Origin: Savagea sp.
GTDB lineage: Bacteria; Bacillota; Bacilli; Bacillales_A; Planococcaceae
Direction: 5' to 3'
NCBI GenBank assembly: GCA_030152265.1
Contig: JASLHQ010000003.1
Coordinates: 1-5,629, forward strand
DNA length: 5,629 nt
Shown here one piece after another: positions 1 to 5,275 of the stretch. The position numbers and the translations under genes were made by a program. The notes beneath the pieces were generated by a model. It was given only the letters and a program-made list of their open reading frames with translations, did no database searches and was not told the DNA's origin. How positions within the stretch are numbered: position 1 is the first letter of the stretch; each line of letters starts with the position of its first letter.

Positions 1-147
1 GGAAATTCTCCTGCTTTATCCAGTGCGTCACCTGACTTATGGAATGCTGCTGTAATTATTAGTATGGTGGGACTATTACTTTATAGTCTTTCATATTGGA
101 TGACGAAGCGTCATTTCCGCACAGAAACGATCGGAGCGAAACGATGA
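1..147 (+). CDS. C-terminal end of an integral membrane protein, possibly an ABC transporter permease (5' part outside window)
   Basis: Frame 1 is open from the first base to a TGA at 145-147, giving 48 residues of a protein that begins outside the window. The visible part holds one hydrophobic stretch of about 18 residues (from the Trp-Asn-Ala-Ala at residues 14-17 to about residue 32), followed by a basic tail with Lys and Arg ending in Gly-Ala-Lys-Arg. By the positive-inside rule this is a last transmembrane helix with a cytoplasmic C-terminus. The form 'hydrophobic helix, Gly-Leu-Leu-Leu-Tyr, basic tail' resembles the C-terminal helix of binding-protein-dependent (SsuC/ThiX-like) ABC permeases, but so little is visible that this is only a guess. 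The stop overlaps the ATG of the next gene (ATGA), which supports the frame being real and translationally coupled. Confidence 0.6.
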   Translation, partial: GNSPALSSASPDLWNAAVIISMVGLLLYSLSYWMTKRHFRTETIGAKR

Positions 148-311
148 AGCGTATTTTCGTATTCCTCATTATGAGTACATTACTTCTCGTCCTTCTTGTC
201 GAACGTTTTCCACAAATCGCGACAATGCGTTCTATCGTATATTCTGTAGCCACACTCATCCTAGTACTCATCGGAGGATACAGCTTTTACTTACAGCTAA
301 AAAAGAAGTAA
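144..311 (+). CDS. Small two-helix membrane protein, unknown function
   Basis: This encodes 55 residues. I chose the ATG at 144 because it overlaps the stop of the upstream frame as ATGA and is preceded by GGAG at 133-136 with a 7-base gap. An earlier in-frame ATG at 96 would add 16 hydrophilic residues lying inside the upstream gene and is less likely. The protein has a short basic start (Met-Lys-Arg), a hydrophobic helix at about residues 4-19, a short loop containing Glu20-Arg21-Phe-Pro, a second hydrophobic helix at about residues 32-50, and a Lys-Lys-Lys end. Both termini are therefore predicted to be cytoplasmic. The tight coupling suggests it is made together with the upstream membrane protein and may be a partner or small subunit. 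I do not recognise the family. Confidence 0.6.
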   Translation: MKRIFVFLIMSTLLLVLLVERFPQIATMRSIVYSVATLILVLIGGYSFYLQLKKK

Positions 312-329
312 AGACAGGCAACATTTTTC

Positions 330-368
330 CCCTTCTTTCGTCTCTTTTAGAGGAAAGGAGGGATTTTT
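330..368 (+). terminator. Terminator-like hairpin whose 3' arm is the ribosome binding site of the next gene
   Basis: CCCTTCTTTC (330-339) pairs over all 10 positions with GAAAGGAGGG (353-362), with one T-G wobble. Above this, after a two-base bulge (340-341), CTCT (342-345) pairs with AGAG (349-352) around a three-T loop. The stem is followed by A and then TTTTT (364-368), so it has the form of an intrinsic terminator for the 1-311 genes. The same 3' arm contains AGGAGG (356-361), six to seven bases before the ATG at 369, so folding would hide the Shine-Dalgarno of that gene. The sequence cannot show whether it works as a terminator, a translation switch or both. Confidence 0.55.
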
Positions 369-770
369 ATGCGCCATTATGGGATGACGGCTGCTCTTAG
401 TTTTATTACGTTCGTAAGCGTACTTTGCATCGCGATGTTATTTTTAGAATCGCATGATTCCGTAACGAGTTATTTCTTTAGTTTTGCTCTTTATTTTACA
501 TACAGTTTATTTTTCATTTTACCGCTCTTTTTACTTTTCGGATTTTGTCTCGCACCATTCATCGATGCATTCATCCATTCACGATCGGTCCGCTTTCTTT
601 GCTACACGCTATGTGGCATCGGGCTCGCTCATATTTATGAATGGATTCGCCATGCTTCATTCATTCCGTCCCTTCGACTCACCCTTTGTGGCGCGGTCGC
701 TGCTTCACTCTACTGTTTTTTGTCCACAAAACAAACTTTCTCTGCATACGTTCCGTCTAATCGGGTATGA
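369..770 (+). CDS. Four-helix integral membrane protein, unknown function
   Basis: This encodes 133 residues, starting at an ATG preceded by a strong AAAGGAGGG (354-362). Hydrophobic segments lie at about residues 8-27, 36-63, 74-90 and 101-118, giving a likely four-helix membrane protein with short, partly basic loops (Arg72, Arg75, Arg94, Arg103). A His-Glu pair lies in the second half of the third segment (His88, Glu91). I see no catalytic or transport motif and do not recognise the family. It sits 27 bases upstream of the lipoprotein gene and could share a transcript with it. Its ribosome binding site is embedded in the 330-362 hairpin, so expression may depend on transcript structure. 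An overlapping frame (484-801) is a shadow. Confidence 0.7.
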   Translation: MRHYGMTAALSFITFVSVLCIAMLFLESHDSVTSYFFSFALYFTYSLFFILPLFLLFGFCLAPFIDAFIHSRSVRFLCYTLCGIGLAHIYEWIRHASFIPSLRLTLCGAVAASLYCFLSTKQTFSAYVPSNRV

Positions 771-771
771 T
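743..771 (+). promoter_or_regulatory. Weak candidate promoter for the lipoprotein gene
   Basis: TATGAT (766-771) matches the sigma-A -10 consensus at 5 of 6 positions and lies 27 bases before the ATG at 798. At a 17-base spacing the -35 hexamer would be TGCATA (743-748), which matches TTGACA at only 3 of 6. It overlaps the end of the preceding gene. The lipoprotein may instead be read from an upstream promoter. Confidence 0.25.
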
Positions 772-797
772 ATTTGTAAGAAAGAAAGGATGATTGT

Positions 798-1520
798 ATG
801 AAGAAATGGAAATTCATCACAAGCATCGGACTCGCGACATTGGCGCTCGCTGCATGCGGCAATGAAGAAGGTTCGAAAAACGATTCAACACCCCCTATTG
901 AACAACCGGCTGAAAACGAACAAAATACAGAAACGGAAGTCGAAACACCGAGTATGACGGTCGAAACGGTTCAACAATATTTCGCACCAGACGGCTCGCA
1001 CTTACATTACCGTGGAATCGGTAGTGAGTTTGCAGAATTAGACGTTCAAGTACGTCACATCGGTGAACATTACGTCGCGCTCGTTGAATCCAATGGTGGC
1101 TCTGTCATCACGACGGTCTATGCATTAGAAGACGGCAACCTCATCCGCGTATTGCGTGAAATGACAGAATTTGAAGAAACCGAAACAGGGGAAATGGGCG
1201 ATTACATTTTACCGACGGTCGAACGACTCGATGCGAGTGAAGAACGTGTCGTCGTTTACCATGAAGATGCGAAAAAAGGAGATACGTTCACGATTGACGA
1301 TGCGACGTGGACAATTATCGACCCAAGCATGACGTTGAAAACAGATGCTGAAACGTACGAAGACGTCATTCATATGCAAGTCGTCAACGAAACATTGACG
1401 AGCGATTATTATTACAAAGTCGGCATCGGCTTAATTAAACACTATGACGAAATGGAAACGGAAGATAAAGACAATCCATTTATCGTCGATAGCGAATTAG
1501 AAAGCATCGAACAACAATAA
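798..1520 (+). CDS. Secreted lipoprotein, unknown function
   Basis: This encodes 240 residues, starting at ATG 798 with GAAAGGA (784-790) seven bases upstream. Residues 1-20 form a classic lipoprotein signal peptide: Met-Lys-Lys-Trp-Lys, a hydrophobic core, and the lipobox Leu-Ala-Ala-Cys with Cys20 as the lipidated residue. The mature protein should be anchored to the outer face of the membrane. Residues 21-52 are a Glu/Thr/Pro/Asn-rich flexible linker. From about residue 53 to 222 there is a compact domain with alternating beta-type segments. The end (about residues 187-217), with 'Tyr-Glu-Asp-Val-Ile', then 'Tyr-Tyr-Tyr-Lys-Val-Gly-Ile-Gly-Leu-Ile-Lys', resembles the C-terminal pattern of several Bacillales surface lipoproteins of unknown function in which a YYxxGxGLxK motif closes the domain. 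The protein is strongly acidic. It is last in the forward gene series and is followed by a strong terminator. Confidence 0.85.
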   Translation: MKKWKFITSIGLATLALAACGNEEGSKNDSTPPIEQPAENEQNTETEVETPSMTVETVQQYFAPDGSHLHYRGIGSEFAELDVQVRHIGEHYVALVESNGGSVITTVYALEDGNLIRVLREMTEFEETETGEMGDYILPTVERLDASEERVVVYHEDAKKGDTFTIDDATWTIIDPSMTLKTDAETYEDVIHMQVVNETLTSDYYYKVGIGLIKHYDEMETEDKDNPFIVDSELESIEQQ

Positions 1521-1568
1521 AAAAACCGCATGGAGTCAATATTTATTGATTTCACGCGGTTTTCTTTT
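1521..1568. terminator. Bidirectional intrinsic terminator between convergent genes
   Basis: ACCGC from 1525 pairs with GCGGT (1556-1560). After one A-C mismatch (1530/1555), the stem continues through TG/CA, three pairs including two G-T wobbles, and TCAAT (1536-1540) with ATTGA (1545-1549), around the four-base loop ATTT. Outer A residues (1521-1525) pair with Ts at 1560-1563. TTTTCTTTTAT follows on the forward strand, and the run of A at 1519-1525 gives a U-tract for reverse-strand transcripts. It starts right after the lipoprotein stop and ends just before the permease stop, so it serves both genes. Confidence 0.9.
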
Positions 1569-1570
1569 AT

Positions 1571-3043
1571 TTAATTACTGTTTTCAATTTCTTCTTTTAA
1601 TGATTTTCCTAAAATATAATACTCGGTTTCTTTCGCTGATAAACTATTGTATCGTTTGCGAATCGCTACGTAAAAGACGATACCTAATAAAATCCATAAG
1701 CCGAGTAAAATGTAACTTGGTGTCGTTAATGAAGCTGGTGAAAATGGTAAAAGTAAAAGCGCTAAAAAGGCTAAGCTCGAAATCATTCCGATGAGCGCTA
1801 ACAGCTTTTGAAACGGTGCTACTTCTAAACCGCGCGCTTCTTGTTTCCACGCGAGCACCTTAAACGCCGCGAGAGACGCGAAAAAGTAAGCGACCGATAC
1901 ACCAGTCGAACTCATATCGACAATCCACGTCAATGCTTGACGACCGAACCAAGGTGTCGGGAGTGTAATTAATGTGACGAACCATACACCCCATACCGGC
2001 ACTTTAGACTTTTTCGTCAATGTGCGGAAGAAGTTCGGTAACGCACGAGCACGCGCCATCGAGAAGATGAGGCGGCTCGACGACATGTAAAAGCCGTTTA
2101 ATCCGGTAAAAATCCCCATCATAATTGCAATCGCTAACACGATAACGCCTGTTTTACCCATAATGGAGTTAATAATATCTCCCGTCAACCATAAGTTCCC
2201 ACCAAGTGCTGACGTATCGGCAAATGACCATGACGTAATGCCAATCATAATTGCATAAATGACGAATGATGATAAAAGTGAACCGACGATGAGCCACGTC
2301 GCAATTTTCGGTTTGAAATTAAATTCTTCCGCTGCTTGCGGCACATTATCGAATCCGACATAAGCCCACGGAGCGATCGATAAAATGAGCATAATCGAAA
2401 CAAATATCGATTGATTCTCTTTGAAAAATGGCTTCATATTTTCAATCGGATTGTCCGCAAGTCCAAATGTCACGCCACCTAACACGACTACTCCTAACAC
2501 GAGTAAAATACTGAAGTAAAATTGTAGTTTTCCAGAGATTTCAGTCCCCGTCGTATTTAAAATCGCAAAAATTAAAATGAGTGCGGATGAAATGATCACT
2601 TCAGGGATGAAAATGTCCCAACCGGCAATCGTATATAAATAACCTTGCTCCATAAACTGAGGAGCGATAAATTTTAACAGTAGTGAAAACGCAGATGCGT
2701 TTAATGCGACGATGGAAATATATCCGAGCGATAAAAACCATCCTGCAATGTACGCCCACACTTTCCCCCCTGCGATGTACGCATAGGTAAATCCCCCTCC
2801 TGATACGGGGAATTTTTTAATCATGACGCCGTAGCTCGACGCGATAATCATCGTGAGAAGCGCTCCGATGAACAGTCCGATCATCGCACCGATCGGTCCC
2901 GCTTCTTGAATCCAGTCTCCTGGTAAAATGAATGCTCCCCACCCGACACTAGATCCGAGTGCAATCGCAAAAACGGACGCTGGTGAGAGCGTTTTCTTTA
3001 ATTTCCTTCGTTGTTGTTCTTTGTCCTTTGGCTGTATGTCCAT
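1571..3043 (-). CDS. APC-superfamily amino acid permease
   Basis: This encodes 490 residues and is a full-length member of the amino acid-polyamine-organocation superfamily: proton- or sodium-coupled uptake (or exchange) of an amino acid or amine across the cytoplasmic membrane. The protein is hydrophobic throughout, with about 12 predicted helices after a basic cytoplasmic N-terminus (residues 1-20). Family landmarks visible: the broken first helix Gly30-Ser-Ser-Val-Gly34-Trp-Gly36 ending Leu40-Pro41-Gly; the Pro79-Val-Ser-Gly-Gly region before helix 3; the unwound helix-6 segment Tyr228-Val-Gly-Phe-Asp232 with Glu239-Glu240 after it; and Ser-Ser-Arg324 ... Met-Ala-Arg331 ... Leu-Pro336 after helix 8. 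The start ATG (3041-3043) has AAAGGGAG (3050-3057) six bases upstream. The substrate cannot be assigned; Trp35 in the helix-1 motif departs from the common 'GxGIF' form. The gene is transcribed alone, divergent from the YitT-family gene. Confidence 0.9.
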   Translation of the reverse strand: MDIQPKDKEQQRRKLKKTLSPASVFAIALGSSVGWGAFILPGDWIQEAGPIGAMIGLFIGALLTMIIASSYGVMIKKFPVSGGGFTYAYIAGGKVWAYIAGWFLSLGYISIVALNASAFSLLLKFIAPQFMEQGYLYTIAGWDIFIPEVIISSALILIFAILNTTGTEISGKLQFYFSILLVLGVVVLGGVTFGLADNPIENMKPFFKENQSIFVSIMLILSIAPWAYVGFDNVPQAAEEFNFKPKIATWLIVGSLLSSFVIYAIMIGITSWSFADTSALGGNLWLTGDIINSIMGKTGVIVLAIAIMMGIFTGLNGFYMSSSRLIFSMARARALPNFFRTLTKKSKVPVWGVWFVTLITLPTPWFGRQALTWIVDMSSTGVSVAYFFASLAAFKVLAWKQEARGLEVAPFQKLLALIGMISSLAFLALLLLPFSPASLTTPSYILLGLWILLGIVFYVAIRKRYNSLSAKETEYYILGKSLKEEIENSN

Positions 3044-3064
3044 ACAAAACTCCCTTTCTCTTAC

Positions 3065-3088
3065 CTAATAGCACATTCTTTCCCTCCT
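3065..3088 (-). promoter_or_regulatory. Three-codon leader ORF with strong ribosome binding site upstream of the permease gene
   Basis: Read on the reverse strand, AGGAGG (3088-3083) is followed six bases later by ATG-TGC-TAT-TAG (3076-3065), encoding Met-Cys-Tyr-stop. The permease's own ribosome binding site begins 7 bases after this stop, and its ATG lies 21 bases after the stop. The ribosome binding site is stronger than the permease's own. It would matter only if transcription starts upstream of about 3090, which I cannot show. It could be a leader peptide that affects permease translation, or chance. Confidence 0.3.
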
Positions 3089-3108
3089 TACAAAAAATAA
3101 AACGTTTT

Positions 3109-3137
3109 TTGAAATAAAATGTGTTTCATCACATAAA
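3109..3137 (+). promoter_or_regulatory. Candidate sigma-A promoter for the YitT-family gene
   Basis: TTGAAA (3109-3114) matches the -35 consensus at 5 of 6 positions. After exactly 17 bases comes CATAAA (3132-3137), which matches the -10 consensus at 4 of 6. The start point would be near 3144, leaving a leader of about 40 bases. Other -10-like sequences (TATATA 3148-3153, TATAAA 3150-3155) lie just downstream but lack a good -35 at proper spacing. The region is AT-rich, so chance matches are likely. Confidence 0.35.
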
Positions 3138-3147
3138 TTTTAGGTAA
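3123..3147 (+). promoter_or_regulatory. Candidate sigma-B-type promoter for the YitT-family gene
   Basis: GTTTCA (3123-3128) differs by one base from the general-stress sigma-B -35 element GTTTAA. After 13 bases, AGGTAA (3142-3147) differs by one base from the -10 form GGGWAW. The spacing is within the usual 12-15. It overlaps the sigma-A-like candidate, so at most one may be real, or they may be alternatives. This is consensus matching by eye only. Confidence 0.3.
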
Positions 3148-3184
3148 TATATAAACTATCTTATTGGAATTGTAGGTGGACATC

Positions 3185-4048
3185 GTGAAGAAACAACACG
3201 AAACAGAAACAGTGAAACATTTTATTTTTAGACTCTTTTTTATCACATTAGGTGCCGGTCTCGCAGCGGGCGCGATCGAGCTGTTTTTAGTACCGAACAG
3301 CATCATTGACGGTGGCATTATCGGGATTGGCTTAATTTTAAATATCATTACCGGCGTGCCGTTCGGAATTTTAATTTTAATTTTAAACCTTCCTTTCTTA
3401 TTCGCTGGATATAAACATATCGGCAAAAACTTTTTCATTTCATCGAGTATCGCCATCGTCTTATTAGCGATTATCGAAGCGGCAATTAAAGGGATGGATC
3501 CGATTACGACAGAACCACTTCTCGCTACAGTGTTCGGTGGACTTATGCTCGGGATTGGTGTCGGACTCGTCATCCGAAATGGCGGCGCATTGGACGGAAC
3601 GGAGATTTTAGGCATTTTACTTACGCGTCGCATTCCGTACTCTGTCGGAGAATTCGTCATGTTTTTCAATATTTTCATTTTCAGTTGGGCAGGTTTCGTT
3701 CTCGGCTGGGAACAAGCGATGTTCTCGATTTTAACGTATTATATCGCTTCAAAAGCGATTGACGCCGTCATTCAAGGGCTGGACGATACGAAAGCGATAT
3801 TAATCGTTTCAGAAAAGTCGGAAGAGCTCGCAGATACGATCAATGAACGACTCGGGCGAAGTGTGACAAAATTACACGGCCGTGGCGGATACGCAAATGT
3901 CGAAACAGATGTCATTTACGTCGTCATTACGCGACTTGAACTTTCCAAATTGAAAGAAATTATTCGTACAACAGATCCAGATGCGTTCACAACCGTCATG
4001 GATACACAAGAAACGTACGGTTCGAAATTTAAATCAGCCATCCATTAA
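3185..4048 (+). CDS. YitT-family membrane protein (DUF161 plus C-terminal DUF2179)
   Basis: I place the start at GTG 3185 (287 residues) because AGGTGG (3174-3179) lies five bases before it. An in-frame GTG at 3176 would add three residues but has only GGA (3166-3168) upstream. Residue numbers below are for the shorter form. Residues 15-195 are a membrane domain of about five or six helices with the YitT hallmarks: 'Gly-Ala-Ile-Glu-Leu-Phe-Leu-Val-Pro-Asn' near residues 29-38, an Ile-Ile-Asp-Gly-Gly turn (40-44), and 'Arg-Asn-Gly-Gly-Ala-Leu-Asp-Gly-Thr-Glu' (131-140). Residues 200-280 are a soluble cytoplasmic domain with Arg-Ser-Val-Thr-Lys-Leu-His-Gly-Arg-Gly-Gly-Tyr (225-236) and Asp-Pro-Asp-Ala-Phe (264-268), matching DUF2179. 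Bacillus species carry several paralogues (YitT, YpjC, YqfU, YvjA type). Their biochemical role is not established; a transporter with a ligand-sensing tail is an inference. It is probably transcribed alone, ending at a strong terminator. Confidence 0.9.
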   Translation: MKKQHETETVKHFIFRLFFITLGAGLAAGAIELFLVPNSIIDGGIIGIGLILNIITGVPFGILILILNLPFLFAGYKHIGKNFFISSSIAIVLLAIIEAAIKGMDPITTEPLLATVFGGLMLGIGVGLVIRNGGALDGTEILGILLTRRIPYSVGEFVMFFNIFIFSWAGFVLGWEQAMFSILTYYIASKAIDAVIQGLDDTKAILIVSEKSEELADTINERLGRSVTKLHGRGGYANVETDVIYVVITRLELSKLKEIIRTTDPDAFTTVMDTQETYGSKFKSAIH

Positions 4049-4093
4049 AAAAACGGTGAAAGGGAGGAATCTTCTCCACTTTCACCGTTTTTC
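4047..4093. terminator. Bidirectional intrinsic terminator between convergent genes
   Basis: A perfect stem joins AAAACGGTGAAAG (4050-4062) with CTTTCACCGTTTT (4079-4091). After a single bulged A (4078) the stem extends through GGAG with CTCC, a G-T and an A-T pair, closing on a three-base loop. TTTTT (4088-4092) gives the forward U-tract, and A residues from 4047 to 4053 give the reverse one. It begins within the stop codon of the YitT-family gene and ends immediately before the stop codon of the MFS gene. Confidence 0.93.
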
Positions 4094-5275
4094 TTATGCT
4101 TTTGCTTTCTTTCTCAAACGAGCATCTAATAGTAAATAAACGAATATCGTTGCGACGACGAGTACACTTCCGATGAAGTACATCGTTTCAAATCCAGAAC
4201 GATCGACGATGACTCCCCACGTATACGCACCGAGTGAAATGCCGATATCGAAGAAAATGAAAAATGTCGCGATCGCATGACCACTACGTTCATGACTCGT
4301 ACTTTGAATCGCCATCGTTTGAAATCCTGGCAGTAACGTTCCGTAACCGATTCCGAGAACGGCTGCGCTTATTAATAAAACAATTCCTGTCGTCGTAAAC
4401 CCTAACAACATGAGACCTAATGCAAATAAGCCTAAACACGGGATGAGTACCGCTTTCGGCCCTTTCTCGTCAAATGCACGTCCAAGTGCTGGACGCGTCA
4501 ATAACATTAACCCTGCATATACTAAGAAGAAATAACTCGCCACATGCGCAAGACCGATTTCTTCTGCATAAATTGGCACGAACGATAAAATACTCGCATA
4601 GGCAAAACCGATCAACCCACTTAATATACCGACAGGCAATGCTTTCACTTCAATTAAATCATGAAACGATAAAGAGTAATCAATCTGTTCTTTCTTCGGT
4701 TCATGCACTTTTAAAAATAGTGAAATGGTTAAGCTAATAATCATCGTTGCTGTTAGTACGATAAACAAAACGTGGAATGACATTTTTTGCACGATGAGCA
4801 AGCCGATAAATGGCCCGATCACGACAGCTAAGTTCATCGCCATTGCGAAATACCCCATACCCGCTCCTCGTCGCTCTTTCGGAATGACATCGACCGCAAT
4901 CGAACTCATAACCGTCGTGACGACAGCAAATGAAATACCGTGTAAAAAACGAATGAATAGTAACGGTATGAAGTTATTAATTAATAAATATAATCCCATC
5001 GTAAGCGTATATAACAACAACGATAGTAATAAAATCTTTTTCTTCCCGAGTATTTCTACTAATTTCGGAGCGAAAGGACGTACGATAATCGCCGCGACAA
5101 GCATGCTCGTGACGACTAATCCTGCACGCGCTTCAGACTCTCCTAACTCGTGAATAACATACAACGGTAAAGTCGTTAATAATGCATAAAATACGATAAA
5201 AACAAAAAAATAAGCGACGGATATCGTAATGAAATCCTTCGTCCAAATTTTCGCTGATGATTGTTCCTTCGTCAT
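4094..5275 (-). CDS. MFS transporter, drug-efflux type, YwoG-like
   Basis: This encodes 393 residues, the usual length for a 12-helix major facilitator. Hydrophobic helices run from about residue 15 to 383, with a longer central hydrophilic loop at 189-210 between the two six-helix halves. Visible motifs: a variant motif A after helix 2 (Arg66-Pro-Phe-Ala-Pro ... Gly77-Lys-Lys-Lys), its repeat in the second half (Arg261-Pro-Ala-Leu-Gly265-Arg-Ala-Phe-Asp269-Glu-Lys-Gly), Pro132-Lys-Glu-Arg-Arg-Gly before helix 5, and an antiporter-like motif C in helix 5 (Gly154-Pro-Phe-Ile-Gly158). Together these point to proton-coupled export; the substrate is unknown. It follows the MarR gene with a 4-base ATGA overlap, as in the Bacillus ywoH-ywoG type of arrangement. 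The best Shine-Dalgarno (AAAGGAG, 5289-5295) is 13 bases from the ATG, longer than ideal, so coupling to the upstream gene is likely to drive initiation. No other in-frame start lies near. Confidence 0.9.
   Translation of the reverse strand: MTKEQSSAKIWTKDFITISVAYFFVFIVFYALLTTLPLYVIHELGESEARAGLVVTSMLVAAIIVRPFAPKLVEILGKKKILLLSLLLYTLTMGLYLLINNFIPLLFIRFLHGISFAVVTTVMSSIAVDVIPKERRGAGMGYFAMAMNLAVVIGPFIGLLIVQKMSFHVLFIVLTATMIISLTISLFLKVHEPKKEQIDYSLSFHDLIEVKALPVGILSGLIGFAYASILSFVPIYAEEIGLAHVASYFFLVYAGLMLLTRPALGRAFDEKGPKAVLIPCLGLFALGLMLLGFTTTGIVLLISAAVLGIGYGTLLPGFQTMAIQSTSHERSGHAIATFFIFFDIGISLGAYTWGVIVDRSGFETMYFIGSVLVVATIFVYLLLDARLRKKAKA

Noticed and set aside
59..271. A 70-codon reverse frame opposite the first two genes, and a 1546-1850 pair of small frames at the 3' end of the permease gene
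   Set aside because: They overlap better supported genes, have basic shadow-like composition and no supporting signals.
312..368. Riboswitch in the gap before the 133-residue gene
   Set aside because: Only 57 bases are available and apart from the single hairpin there is no room for a known aptamer.
484..801. A 105-codon forward frame overlapping the 133-residue membrane gene and touching the lipoprotein start
   Set aside because: It starts at TTG without a convincing ribosome binding site. Its composition is rich in His, Ser and Phe as expected of a shifted frame, while the 369 frame has a strong ribosome binding site and clear membrane helices.
3095..3112. Catabolite-responsive-element-like palindrome around AAAACGTTTT (3099-3108)
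   Set aside because: The central CG fits but the outer TG and CA positions of the cre consensus do not match; a 10-base AT-rich palindrome alone is weak.
3107..3150. CodY-box-like matches in the divergent region (around 3103-3117 and 3136-3150)
   Set aside because: The best alignment to AATTTTCWGAAAATT has about five mismatches in very AT-rich DNA, which is expected by chance.
3368..3385. Three tandem copies of ATTTTA inside the YitT-family gene
   Set aside because: It encodes an Ile-Leu repeat within a membrane helix in the correct frame; six-base units keep the frame, so no phase-variation role is implied.
3088..3678. A 196-codon reverse-strand frame opposite the YitT-family gene
   Set aside because: It is antisense to a clearly recognised gene, rich in Pro/Ile/Lys/Ser in a way typical of shadow frames, and has no ribosome binding site I can see.
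4474..5153. Two forward frames (4474-4737 and 4725-5153) opposite the MFS gene
   Set aside because: Both are antisense shadows of a full-length MFS transporter with conserved motifs.
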